From positions 198,118 through 262,117 of the forward strand of contig JAFEBP010000001.1 of NCBI GenBank assembly GCA_018242605.1: a stretch of 64,000 bases of DNA. The letters are read 5' to 3'. The stretch comes from Planctomycetota bacterium. GTDB lineage: Bacteria > Planctomycetota > Phycisphaerae > Phycisphaerales > UBA1924. Both the position numbers and the translations under genes were made by a program. Of the stretch, positions 52,351 through 61,268 are shown in pieces. The notes under the pieces were generated by a model. It was not told where the DNA came from. It made no database searches and worked only from the letters and a program-made list of their open reading frames with translations. Positions within the stretch are counted from its first letter, which is position 1. Each line of letters begins with the position of its first letter.

Positions 52351-53454
52351 ATGCGCAACTCTCTCCCCCTGGCCGCGGCCCTGGCGTTCGCCGCGGCTGC
52401 ATTGCCCTCGCAGGCCGCGACCGATGTCCGCGTGATCGTGACCGGAGTGGTTGAATGGAACCAGTTTACCTCCGGCACGTTTGCTCCGGTTCGTGCGGGC
52501 GACGCCGCGACGATGACGATTGACCTGGATTCTAACGACTTCCTGGACAGCCCCTACCTGCCCGGAAAGACGAGGGGCTTCCGTTTCAATCCTTCGACCT
52601 TTCAGATCCAGATCGGTTCGGTCAGCGTCCCTCTGCGGTCGGACATGAACCCTGTGTATTTCGTCCTCCGCAACAACGACCCCGCCGTCGATGGCGTTTT
52701 CATCTCTCAGGGCACGGACATCGATGTCGAACTGCCGCTCGCGATGACGCCGAACAACTACGGCATCGCCTTCAACCGCACGTTCGCGGGCGGCTCGGCG
52801 GGGCATCCCGACCCGACCCTGAACTCTCTCAACCTGCTGGACGCGGTCGGCTCCTGGGGCTTTGAGAACCTCAGCGTCTACAACTTCACCATCCAGCGAG
52901 GCGAGTTCAGCACACCCTTGGGCATCGAGTACCGCACGCTGACCATCGCGCAGTGCGCGGCCATCAACGGTCAGCCTCAGAACGCTACAACTTGCTCGCC
53001 CGAAGCGGCCACTTTCTCGGTCTCCGCCGTGGGGACCGGCGTCACCTACCAATGGCAGATCGAACTGCCCGGATCTCCCGATACCTGGCAGACACTTGGG
53101 AACGATCCGTTCCCTCTCCCCTGTGGCGGGTCGGCACACGCTTCACAGCCCTTCTCCGCTTCCACCCCCATCGGCGTCACTGCTTGCAGCGGCATTGCCG
53201 ACTACCGCGTTCGTTGTGTCGTGTCCAACGTCTGCGGCAGCGTTACGAGCGACCCCGCGACGCTGACCGTGCAGACCTGCAGCACCTGCCCGGCCGACTT
53301 CAATCAGGACGGCGGCATCGACGGTGCCGACGTGGAGGCGTTCTTCAATGCCTGGGAGAGCGGCGGCAATAGCGCCGATGTCAACGCCGACGGCGGCATT
53401 GACGGCGGTGACGTGGAGACCTTCTTCATGGCTTGGGAAGCCGGCGGCTGCTGA
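52351..53454 (+). CDS. Secreted protein, unknown N-terminal domain + Ig-like domain + GC-type dockerin
   Basis: The 367-residue protein has a signal peptide (cleavage near PSQAA, residue 22). Residues 24-205 form a beta domain starting VRVIVTGVVEWNQFTSG, which resembles exported 'VTGxV' sandwich domains often seen with PEP-CTERM signals. An Ig-like domain (TTCSPEAATFSVSAVG ... RVRCVVSNVCGSVTSD), a CSTC linker and two EF-hand-like repeats ending WEAGGC follow. It begins 60 bp after the PEP-CTERM gene. The ribosome-binding site is CGGAGT, 8 bp upstream. Confidence 0.8.
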   Translation: MRNSLPLAAALAFAAAALPSQAATDVRVIVTGVVEWNQFTSGTFAPVRAGDAATMTIDLDSNDFLDSPYLPGKTRGFRFNPSTFQIQIGSVSVPLRSDMNPVYFVLRNNDPAVDGVFISQGTDIDVELPLAMTPNNYGIAFNRTFAGGSAGHPDPTLNSLNLLDAVGSWGFENLSVYNFTIQRGEFSTPLGIEYRTLTIAQCAAINGQPQNATTCSPEAATFSVSAVGTGVTYQWQIELPGSPDTWQTLGNDPFPLPCGGSAHASQPFSASTPIGVTACSGIADYRVRCVVSNVCGSVTSDPATLTVQTCSTCPADFNQDGGIDGADVEAFFNAWESGGNSADVNADGGIDGGDVETFFMAWEAGGC

Positions 53455-53548
53455 AACGAGCAACGCGGCGAGCGCACCTGTGTCTTGCTTGTCCGCGGTC
53501 GCAGGAAAGAACGCACCGGCGACCGCAACCTACCCACTCAACAGCAAC

Positions 53549-53582
53549 ACGCCCACCGCTTCGCGCGGTGGGCGTCTTTTTT
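53549..53582 (+). terminator. Rho-independent terminator
   Basis: ACGCCCACCGC (53549-53559) pairs perfectly with GCGGTGGGCGT (53565-53575) around a 5-nt loop, followed by CTTTTTT. It ends the transcript of the gene finishing at 53454; it could also act against read-through from tmk on the other strand. Confidence 0.88.
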
Positions 53583-53624
53583 GATCGACGCGGCCGGCAT
53601 CTCCGGCTTGTGCTCGCCCGCGGA

Positions 53625-54335
53625 TCATCTGGCTTTGTTGGCCGCGGTCCACGCAGCGAGCTTGGCCGCGAACTCCGCCCACACATCTTCGGGAGACTTG
53701 GTGGCGTCCACAACGATGTGGCGAGACGGTTCGGCCTTGGCCTGGGCCAAGTAGCCCTCACGGACCTTACCGTGATAGTCATCGCCTCGCTGCTCGATGC
53801 GGTCCGCGAAGAGCGACACCGCCGCGGGCGCAACCTTGCGGCGGCCAACCTTTTCCACGCCTCTAGTCCGCTTGGCCGCCGTGGCCGAGTCTACGTCGAA
53901 GATGAACACCACATCGGGAACGGTGCCACGCAGGGCAACGTCCGCCACGGCATGGATATGGGCCTCGGGCACGCCGCCGGCGGTTCCCTGGTAGGCGTAC
54001 GTGCTCGACACAAAGCGGTCGGCGATCACGACTTCGCCTCGGGCGAGCGCCGGGCGGATGCGTTCTTCCACCAGTTGCGCGCGGCTGGCCATATACAGCA
54101 GCATCTCGCAGTGGAGCGTCATCTCGCTGTTGCGGTCGAGAAGCACCGAGCGGATCTGCTCGCCCACCTGCGTGCCGCCCGGCTCGCGTACCTGGCAGAC
54201 GGGCACCCCCGCGGCCGTGAACGCCTCGATCAGTTTCGACAACTGCGTCGATTTGCCGGACCCGTCGGGACCTTCGAATGCCAGGAACTTACCGCTGAGA
54301 TCCGCAAGGCAGCTGAGTGATTGAGCGTCGGTCAT
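53625..54335 (-). CDS. tmk: Thymidylate kinase
   Basis: The 236-residue protein phosphorylates dTMP to dTDP. It has the P-loop FEGPDGSGKSTQ (about 21-32), the dTMP-binding REPGGT motif, ADRFVSSTYAYQG for base and phosphate binding and a LID region around RTRGVEK. Length is slightly above the usual 205-215 residues because of an N-terminal extension and a longer LID. The ATG at 54335 is used; the frame is open upstream but has no better start. The 3' end faces the terminator at 53549-53582. Confidence 0.93.
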   Translation of the reverse strand: MTDAQSLSCLADLSGKFLAFEGPDGSGKSTQLSKLIEAFTAAGVPVCQVREPGGTQVGEQIRSVLLDRNSEMTLHCEMLLYMASRAQLVEERIRPALARGEVVIADRFVSSTYAYQGTAGGVPEAHIHAVADVALRGTVPDVVFIFDVDSATAAKRTRGVEKVGRRKVAPAAVSLFADRIEQRGDDYHGKVREGYLAQAKAEPSRHIVVDATKSPEDVWAEFAAKLAAWTAANKAR

Positions 54336-54595
54336 GGTTTCGCGGGCCGTGCGGCCCCGCACGGGTTGTGGTGAGGTGGCGGTGGGGGACATGCAGCCGG
54401 CGAGTGTAGAACTCCCGCAGCGCGTTGTGAATGCTCCGGGCGACAAGCCGCGTCGCTTTTCGCCTCCTGCAGGTTGCTCCGCCGAAAAAGAGCTGCGGTT
54501 CGACGCGAACTGCCGACCGTCGCGCAGAACTCACAGGCGTGAGATCGTCCTTCGTTGTCTACAGACCTTGTCCGACGAACAGGTGCGGGCCGGGA

Positions 54596-56608
54596 TCAAC
54601 CGCCGCCCGGAGGCTTCATCCCGCCCTGCATCGCGCCGATGATCTTGGCGCCCAAGTCCGCGGCGGCCGCGTTGGAATCAGGGAACTTGCCCGCGTTGAC
54701 GTCATCCGCGAATGTGGCGAACACGCCTTTGAGCGTGCCGAGTTGCTTGGACACCATGGCCAACTGGCCCGCCATGCCTTCCATCGCAGCGCCGTCAATC
54801 TGCCAGGCGCCTTCGGCCTTGATGAAGTCGGTGGCCTGTGGCATTCCGGGGAACGTGCCCGAGGCTTTGTCGGCGCCGTTCATCGTCAACTTGATGTCGG
54901 CCGGCGAAGCGTTCGAGATGGCGCTGATCATCCCTCGCGCTGCTCCCAACTGCGCGGCCATCGCCGTGAGCATGGGGTTCCCGCTCGCGATCTTGTCCAG
55001 ACCCATATTGAACTTGGTCTGGCACGCCTTGTCAGCCGCGAAAAAGGCCTTTTGAATCTCGGTCATCCGGGCCATCGTCTCTCGCGTTCCGGGGGACGCA
55101 AAATGCGTCGCCGCGAGGACGCCGTCGAAGTCCTGAGCCTTGATGAGGTTGATGTACTTCCCGATGAACTCCACGAGCGCCGGATCGGCCGGCGCCGCGG
55201 CAGCTGCCGCAGGGGCGGGGGCCGAGTCGCCCGCCGGAGCGGCCGCGACGGGTGCGGGTTCGGGCTTGGCTTGCAGGTCGAGCCAGATTCCGTCGACGAC
55301 GTTCTTGGCCTTCTTGTCGAGTTCTTCGCCGAGCTTGGTGAGCCGCTCCTTGATGTCGGCCCGCTGGACCTTGTTAACGCTCTTCTCGTATGAGAGCTTC
55401 GCCGCGGCGAACGACTCTGTCGCCGCCTTGATCGCTTCCTCGGTCTGCTTCTTCGCGCCGTCAGACTTGTTCTTGTAGTCGTCCGCGTTGTTGATCTTGG
55501 GCTTGATGTTCGCCAGCGTCTCCATCGCCGCGGCGTAGGCCCGCGCGCCCTGCGCCTTGGACCACTGGGTCTCCGCCATCGACAGATCTGCCGCGCCCGC
55601 CGACGCGTTCGCGCTGTTCGGATCGACGGCCTTGGAGCTCTTCGTGGCCTTGCCGAACAGGTCGATCGCTTCGGCGTAAGCCTTTTCAAGTTCGCCTTCG
55701 CGCAGCTTCGAGAGCTCAACTACCCGATCGTCCACTTCCCGGGCCGCCTTGTCCGCCGCGGAGCGTGCGTCCGCCGCTTCCGCCTTCGCCGCGGCCTCCC
55801 GCTTCTTGAGCGATTCTGCGGTCTCGTCGAGGTTGGCGATCTGCTTCTGCAACTTGTCGATGATCAGCCCGATCTCGCCCACCAGCGGATTCTGCTCGTC
55901 CGCGTGCGCCTTGATCTTGAGCCCTTCGGCCCGCAGCGAGTCGCCCTCGCGCCGGATCACGTTGGCTTTCTCGTAGATTGCAGAGGCTTCGGTGGCCGAG
56001 AGTTTCGTGGTGCCCTGGATCATCTGGGCGTACTGCGCGGTCTTCGCGTCCGCCGCATCCAACTTTGCCTTGGCTTGCGAGCTCAGCGCGTCCACGGCGT
56101 TCCTGACCGTTTCAAGATGCTTGCGCTCGGCGGCAAGTTCGGTTTCTTTCTCGGCCTTGCCGGTGCGGATCGCGGCCTGGTCCTTGCTGGCGTTGAACGC
56201 TTCCGCCGCCGCGGCGACCGCACTTCGCTTGGCGAAATCCGCCGCCGCGGAACCGATGCGGCTGATGAGGTTTCGGGCGGCGAGTTCCGCGTCCTTGGCT
56301 CTGCTCGCGGCGGCCTCGCCCTGCGCGAGCAGAGATTGAGCGATCAGGCTGGAGGCCGCGCTTTTCTCCCCAGCCGTGCCTGAAGAGGCGGCTGTCGCGA
56401 GGTTGCTGGCGACTTTCTTGTACTCGCCTTCGGGGATCACGGCCCCGTCGGCGCTGGTCGCGACGCCGATGGCACGCATCTGTCCGGCGTTTTTCTGGAT
56501 GTTCTTGGCGTTGTCGGAGCGTCGCTCACAGCCCGCCACGAGGGCCAGCCCGGCGAGGAGACACAGCGCGGTATTGCGGGAGAGTTGGGGTCGGGTCAGT
56601 CGTGTCAT
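54596..56608 (-). CDS. Coiled-coil lipoprotein
   Basis: The 670-residue product has a lipoprotein signal with lipobox LVAG-Cys27. Residues about 60-430 are Ala/Lys/Glu-rich and predicted to be long helices with coiled-coil character (for instance AERKHLETVRNAVDALSSQA). A Pro/Ala linker (PAPVAAAPAGDSAPAP) follows, then a C-terminal helical domain of about 170 residues ending MKPPGGG. It would be anchored to the outer or inner membrane from the periplasmic side. No family is recognised; it may be a cell-envelope spacer. It lies 260 bp upstream of tmk on the same strand. Confidence 0.75.
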   Translation of the reverse strand: MTRLTRPQLSRNTALCLLAGLALVAGCERRSDNAKNIQKNAGQMRAIGVATSADGAVIPEGEYKKVASNLATAASSGTAGEKSAASSLIAQSLLAQGEAAASRAKDAELAARNLISRIGSAAADFAKRSAVAAAAEAFNASKDQAAIRTGKAEKETELAAERKHLETVRNAVDALSSQAKAKLDAADAKTAQYAQMIQGTTKLSATEASAIYEKANVIRREGDSLRAEGLKIKAHADEQNPLVGEIGLIIDKLQKQIANLDETAESLKKREAAAKAEAADARSAADKAAREVDDRVVELSKLREGELEKAYAEAIDLFGKATKSSKAVDPNSANASAGAADLSMAETQWSKAQGARAYAAAMETLANIKPKINNADDYKNKSDGAKKQTEEAIKAATESFAAAKLSYEKSVNKVQRADIKERLTKLGEELDKKAKNVVDGIWLDLQAKPEPAPVAAAPAGDSAPAPAAAAAAPADPALVEFIGKYINLIKAQDFDGVLAATHFASPGTRETMARMTEIQKAFFAADKACQTKFNMGLDKIASGNPMLTAMAAQLGAARGMISAISNASPADIKLTMNGADKASGTFPGMPQATDFIKAEGAWQIDGAAMEGMAGQLAMVSKQLGTLKGVFATFADDVNAGKFPDSNAAAADLGAKIIGAMQGGMKPPGGG

Positions 56609-57104
56609 GTTTCGTCGATCCGTCGGGTAGCCGATCTCTGAACAGGGCCCTCACGATCAGGTCGGCATGGTAGCCCGGGGAATGGGCGGGCCTCGTCCGG
56701 TCCGAGCAGGGGCTGTCGCAGATACCTGTCCGTCGGAGGCAGGGTTGCGTCCGCACGGTCCCGAATTTTCGATCTCCTTTTTCTGGAGCTCGAAGGTGAT
56801 CGTTTGAAGCGTGTGGGCGCCCCCGTCCAGAGCGCATTGCCGCCACTTAATCCTCAGGGAGAGTGAGGGCTGGTGTTTGCCCACACTCGCTGCATGAGAC
56901 TGCGCCTTGAACGGGCATGCGCTGTGACCAACGCCGCCGCCCGCTGGCGGCGCGGCAGGTAGAGTCCTATAATATTTGGCGGTCCGGCCCGACGGTGCCG
57001 ACTCACGCTGCGAAGAGTAGAGCTCGCCCTGAGCTCTCAACATGGCAGAACGTCGCCCCATGCTTGGCGCTCAATGTGCGGGTCCCGCCGTGTATCATCG
57101 ACGC
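56609..57104. other. Divergent intergenic region
   Basis: About 500 bp between the lipoprotein and zinc-ribbon membrane-protein genes. No gene is supported. A GC-rich inverted segment (about 56928-56955) precedes a perfect TATAAT at 56968-56973. The in-frame extension of the next gene begins only at 57042. Confidence 0.45.
56945..56973 (+). promoter_or_regulatory. Candidate promoter with consensus -10 box
   Basis: TATAAT at 56968-56973 is a perfect -10 box. The hexamer at the right spacing (TGGCGG, 56945-56950) is a poor -35 box and lies in a GC-rich inverted repeat. The gene at 57105 begins 132 bp further. Confidence 0.4.
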
Positions 57105-58118
57105 ATGGGTATGTTCGCCAACCCCTTCGCTTCCAAGTGCGTCGTTGACGATGCGGGCACTTCAGTGCCGGCATTCGACCCGCGCCAGACCCAACGCGGT
57201 TCGGACGGGAAAGAAGACTCCGCACTCACCGAGTTGAGGATGCGGTTGTTGCGAAGTTCGATCGGTTCCCTCTCTGAAGCCCCCGCCTTGATGCGGATTG
57301 CGATCAGTATGACGGGGCTTGTTGGAGTCATTATTTTTTACATCTCGACTCTCGTGGCGCCCAACATGTCTCGATGGATCGCCATCGGCGCGGCGGTGGT
57401 CACGGCCATCTGTTGGGCACGCTTCTGGCGGGCACGCATGCTTCGCGGCATGGACACGGTCTTCGTTGAGACCTTGCTGAGCGAGGGCCGGTGCGGTTCC
57501 TGCGGGTACGTCATTTCCTCCGTTCCGGCGCTCGAAGATCTGGTCAAGTGCCCCGAATGCGGAGCGACATGGCGAAAAGCCCGGATCGGAGGATTGCGAC
57601 CCATTCCTTCCGCGGTTGCAACTGCCGCGGCGACTCCGCTGGGTTCGATGCTGGGACCACCTTCCGTCACCGATGCCCGCGGCCGATCGGTTCGGATGAT
57701 CGATATCGCCAAGACCCCGCTGACCAAGCTCATGGGCACCGAGAGGGCTGCAAAGACTCGCGACGCCGCGTTACGGGCGACACGCTCTGATCGGTGGAAG
57801 TGGGCCACGCTGCTGGTCTTCAGCAGCGCCATGATGTGCATGGCGATGTACGGCATTATTGGTCCGGGAGGCAGGGCGATACGGGTTGCTCCGATGCGCA
57901 GCCTGTTTTTGAGCCTGCCGGTGTTATTCGGCCTGGTGACCTTCATTCTCACCGGGATCAAGATCCTGACAGGCAAAGCGCAACGCACCGCGAAAAAAGC
58001 TGCGGCGGCGGTGCTTCAGGCTGGAGTGTGTCCTGGCTGTGGCGCGGAAATGGCTGCGGCAGGACGTGGGGCCGACGGCCTTCGAGAGTGCGCGGGCTGC
58101 GGCGCGGCGTGGCAATGA
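57105..58118 (+). CDS. Membrane protein with two zinc ribbons
   Basis: The 337-residue protein has two pairs of hydrophobic segments (about 64-82 and 87-106; then about 228-250 and 264-286). Between the pairs is one zinc ribbon (CGSCGY ... CPECGATW), and the C terminus carries another (CPGCGAEM ... CAGCGAAW). Its ribbons resemble the tail of the membrane protein at 2257-3318, although the rest differs. ATG at 57105 or 57111. No function can be named. The GH172-type gene starts 18 bp later and may be coupled. Confidence 0.7.
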   Translation: MGMFANPFASKCVVDDAGTSVPAFDPRQTQRGSDGKEDSALTELRMRLLRSSIGSLSEAPALMRIAISMTGLVGVIIFYISTLVAPNMSRWIAIGAAVVTAICWARFWRARMLRGMDTVFVETLLSEGRCGSCGYVISSVPALEDLVKCPECGATWRKARIGGLRPIPSAVATAAATPLGSMLGPPSVTDARGRSVRMIDIAKTPLTKLMGTERAAKTRDAALRATRSDRWKWATLLVFSSAMMCMAMYGIIGPGGRAIRVAPMRSLFLSLPVLFGLVTFILTGIKILTGKAQRTAKKAAAAVLQAGVCPGCGAEMAAAGRGADGLRECAGCGAAWQ

Positions 58119-58136
58119 GGATGCGTATTGTGTGTC

Positions 58137-60164
58137 ATGGTGCGAGCGGTAGCCATCAACGTCGTGCTGGCCTGTTCGGTGTCGTGGGCACAAACGGTGT
58201 CGGTTTCCTCCCTTCTCACCGAGTTGATCGATCGGGATTCGATCGCGAAATGGCCAAGACCCGGCTTCACCTGCGGCCAATCTTCGTCGTTTGACCGAGC
58301 TTCGAAGTCTCCTGCCGATGGCGAGAGTTGGTTCGCGAACGACGATAAAGGCCAGTTCATTCGGGTGGAGAAGCATGCCGGCAGACTCGAATCAGTCCTG
58401 ATGGACGCCGATGGTCCGGGAGCGATCGTCAGGATCTGGTCCGCGAATCCTCTGGGCACCATGCGGGTCTATGTTGACAACGCGGATAAGCCGGTAATCG
58501 AGGCGCCCGCCGCGTACCTGTTGAGGGGCGGCGCCACGGTCGGTGGCGTGCCGTTGGGGCCCCCCATGTCGGAGATGCGCGGCCGCGGCTGCAGTCTTTA
58601 CCTGCCGATCCCGTACGCGAAGCACTGCAAAGTGACCTGCGAAGATCCCAAAGGGCTGTACTACCACGTTGAGTACAGAACCTACGACCGAGGCACCCAA
58701 GTCGAATCGTTCTCGCCGGCGGCGATGGAGATGGCCGCCGATGTCTTCAACCGAGCCCAGGCGGCCCTGCGGGAATCGCGTGACCGGGTGCCCAACTGGT
58801 TCTCCCCGTTCAGGATGGAAGTGCCCGCCGGCGGCACGGTGCGGCACGAGCTCCGTTCGGGGCCGGCGTGCGTCTCAAGCGTGGCAATCTCTCTGTCGAA
58901 GGGCCTCCCGCTCGGAAGGCTCGAGCCCAAACAACTGGCTGATGCATTGCGCCGAGCGGTGATCGTGATGGAGTTCGACGGCGAGAAGACGGTTTGGTGT
59001 CCCCTCTCGGACTTCTTCGGTTCGGGGATGGGCGTCAACGAGTTCAAGGACTGGTGGCGCAGCGCGACGCCCGGCGATCGCATGGAGTCACGCTGGTTGA
59101 TGCCCTACGAGCGAGCCGCCGCGTTGAGCATTCTCAATCTGAGCGACTCGGCCTTGGAGTTTGATCTGGATATCGCCGGCGGCCATTGGGAATGGGACGA
59201 ACGTTCAATGCACTTCGGCGCGGCGTGGCGACAGGAGACGTTCCCCACCAGGCCGATGCGGGATTGGAACGTCGTCGCACTTTCCGGCCAGGGCGTGTAC
59301 GTCGGCGATTCTCTGACGGTCGTCAATCCGGTTGCTGATTGGTGGGGCGAAGGCGACGAGAAGTTCTATGCCGACGGCGAGACATTTCCGTCCCACTTCG
59401 GGACGGGGACCGAAGATTATTTCGGGTACGCGTGGAGCAGCACGCAGATTTTCTCCGGTCCATGGCACGAGCAGAGCCGCTGCGACGGCCCGGGGTCCAG
59501 GGGCGTTTCCTGCGTCGGTCGTGTCCGACTGTTGGACGGCATCCCGTTCTCCAGTGCCCTGAGGTTTGATCTGGAAGCCTGGCATTGGCGTGACGTTGAA
59601 GTCACATTCGGCGCGGCCTCGTTCTTCTACATCCGGCCGGGTGCGACCATCGCCATTCCGCCCGCCGTGGAGCAGGCGCGACGTGGCGCGATTGATGTGC
59701 CACCTCCGCCTCCCCCGTTCGTCATTGCCGGCGCCGTTGAATGTGAAAAGACGGCAATCGTTGCGGCACCCGGCGTGGAGACGGTGAACCAGGACATGGT
59801 GGCGTTCGGTCTGGGGCGATGGAGCGGAGAAGAGCACCTCTGGGTCAAAGCGAAGAAGGCCGGGGATTACGTGGAGTTGCAGATCCCCGCTGCCGGAACC
59901 GAACCCATGCACGTTCTCGTCCACGCAACGCGAAGTTGGGACTACGCGCTTGTGAGGTTCACGCTCAACGGGGCCACCGAGGGCAAAGACGTTGATCTGT
60001 GCGAAGGCAGCAGCACCGCCGATCCGGTCGGCCCGATCGATCTGGGCTTGGCGACCCCGGTCAATGGTCGGATCTTGCTCCGCGCGACCGCGGTGCAGCC
60101 CGGGAGGGGCGCCAAAGAGCCGGGTTTTTATTTCGGCCTGGACTGTGTTGAACTGAAGCGATAA
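58137..60164 (+). CDS. Secreted DUF2961 / glycoside hydrolase family 172-type protein
   Basis: The 675-residue protein has a signal peptide (cleavage near VSWA-QT, about residue 19) and the DUF2961 core. It shows an early DDKGQFIRVE and IVRIWSANPLGTMRVY, RGRGCSLYLPIPYAKHCKV, and the conserved GTGTEDYFGYAW with the likely catalytic Glu near residue 425. Family 172 includes alpha-D-arabinofuranosidases and difructose-dianhydride enzymes, so it probably trims a furanose-containing glycan outside the cytoplasm. A C-terminal beta domain (about 520-675) may bind carbohydrate. The ATG at 58137 is used; TTG 58128 and GTG 58140 are possible. Confidence 0.88.
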   Translation: MVRAVAINVVLACSVSWAQTVSVSSLLTELIDRDSIAKWPRPGFTCGQSSSFDRASKSPADGESWFANDDKGQFIRVEKHAGRLESVLMDADGPGAIVRIWSANPLGTMRVYVDNADKPVIEAPAAYLLRGGATVGGVPLGPPMSEMRGRGCSLYLPIPYAKHCKVTCEDPKGLYYHVEYRTYDRGTQVESFSPAAMEMAADVFNRAQAALRESRDRVPNWFSPFRMEVPAGGTVRHELRSGPACVSSVAISLSKGLPLGRLEPKQLADALRRAVIVMEFDGEKTVWCPLSDFFGSGMGVNEFKDWWRSATPGDRMESRWLMPYERAAALSILNLSDSALEFDLDIAGGHWEWDERSMHFGAAWRQETFPTRPMRDWNVVALSGQGVYVGDSLTVVNPVADWWGEGDEKFYADGETFPSHFGTGTEDYFGYAWSSTQIFSGPWHEQSRCDGPGSRGVSCVGRVRLLDGIPFSSALRFDLEAWHWRDVEVTFGAASFFYIRPGATIAIPPAVEQARRGAIDVPPPPPPFVIAGAVECEKTAIVAAPGVETVNQDMVAFGLGRWSGEEHLWVKAKKAGDYVELQIPAAGTEPMHVLVHATRSWDYALVRFTLNGATEGKDVDLCEGSSTADPVGPIDLGLATPVNGRILLRATAVQPGRGAKEPGFYFGLDCVELKR

Positions 60165-60264
60165 ACAGTTCAGTAGCTGATGCCACCGGCATTGGGCGCG
60201 ATCGAACACACGCGGGCGTGCGACCGCTGTGCAACGTGTTGGCGAGTGCGATGCTCGCGGCAGG

Positions 60265-61083
60265 TTACTGCCGTTCGCCCAGCCAGCGGCTCCGCTTGGG
60301 TTGCTTGCTCTTTTCCTGCTCGGACAGTTCGACCCCTCTCATGATCGCTTCGATCGCCTTCGACGGATCATCGGTGAGCAGGATCAGGTTTGCGTCCAGC
60401 GGATCGATCGTGCCTCGTGAAACCAGCGTCCCTCGGATGAAGTCCAACAGCGGCTGCCAGTAGGACACGCCCATGAGAACGATCGGGAACATCTCGATCT
60501 TGCGTGTCTGCACGAGCGTCAGGGCCTCAAAGAGCTCATCGAGGGTGCCGAACCCCCCGGGCATCACGACGAACGCGCTGCTGTACTTGACCAGCATGAC
60601 CTTGCGGACGAAGAAATACCGAAACTCGACGAACCGGTCGACGTAGGGGTTGGGCTTTTGCTCCATGGGGAGCTTGATGTTGCACCCGATGGACCTCCCG
60701 CCAGCCTCTTTGGCGCCACGGTTCGCGGCCTCCATGATTCCAGGTCCTCCGCCGGTCATCACGGTGACACCGAGTTTCGCCATACGAGCGCCCAAATCTC
60801 GAGCGGCGAGGTAGTGCGGGTCCGACTCGGAGAACCTCGCCGACCCGAACACCGTAACGCATGGGCCCACGAAGTGCAACGCACGGAAGCCCCGGACGAA
60901 CTCGATGAATATCCGGATCGCCCGCCGCAACTCAGAGAGGCGAGCCCGCGGCCCGGACAAGAAATCGTGAAGGTCCCGATCCCCGAACCCAGGTAGCCAT
61001 GATTCCAAACGCGCGTCAGGAGTGGAGCCGGTTTCCAATCGGCCCCCGTCCGAAAAAAGTTCTTCATGATGTGTTTGGGTCAT
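60265..61083 (-). CDS. LOG-family (TIGR00730) nucleotide phosphoribohydrolase-like protein
   Basis: The 272-residue protein has the family hallmarks: VTVFGSAR, MTGGGPGIMEAANRGAKEAG and PGGFGTLDELFEALTLVQT, in the usual order, with the catalytic Arg and Glu of the LOG active site. Members cleave the N-glycosidic bond of nucleoside monophosphates; many were misnamed lysine decarboxylases. The first 70 residues are an extension beyond the minimal LOG domain. It is divergent from the PAS-LuxR regulator across about 185 bp. Confidence 0.9.
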   Translation of the reverse strand: MTQTHHEELFSDGGRLETGSTPDARLESWLPGFGDRDLHDFLSGPRARLSELRRAIRIFIEFVRGFRALHFVGPCVTVFGSARFSESDPHYLAARDLGARMAKLGVTVMTGGGPGIMEAANRGAKEAGGRSIGCNIKLPMEQKPNPYVDRFVEFRYFFVRKVMLVKYSSAFVVMPGGFGTLDELFEALTLVQTRKIEMFPIVLMGVSYWQPLLDFIRGTLVSRGTIDPLDANLILLTDDPSKAIEAIMRGVELSEQEKSKQPKRSRWLGERQ

Positions 61084-61150
61084 GTTTTGGTTATTGAGTA
61101 AGAATTTACGAATTCTCGCTAAAGGAATCTTCAGAGCATCAGATTACGAG

Positions 61151-61165
61151 AAATCTCTCAGATTT
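61151..61165. promoter_or_regulatory. Inverted repeat upstream of PAS-LuxR regulator gene
   Basis: AAATCT-CTC-AGATTT forms a perfect 6-bp dyad with a 3-bp centre in the divergent region between the LOG-family gene and the LuxR-type gene, about 104 bp before the latter's ATG. Size and place fit an operator for a dimeric HTH regulator. Confidence 0.35.
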
Positions 61166-61268
61166 AGGAATCTGGATGCGTCCGCGACCTCGAAACCAAA
61201 GGTACTCCCGGACTCGGCTGCATGTCGACAGTGCGTGCCGAGGAGAATCAGCTGCTTTGGAGGTAAAC

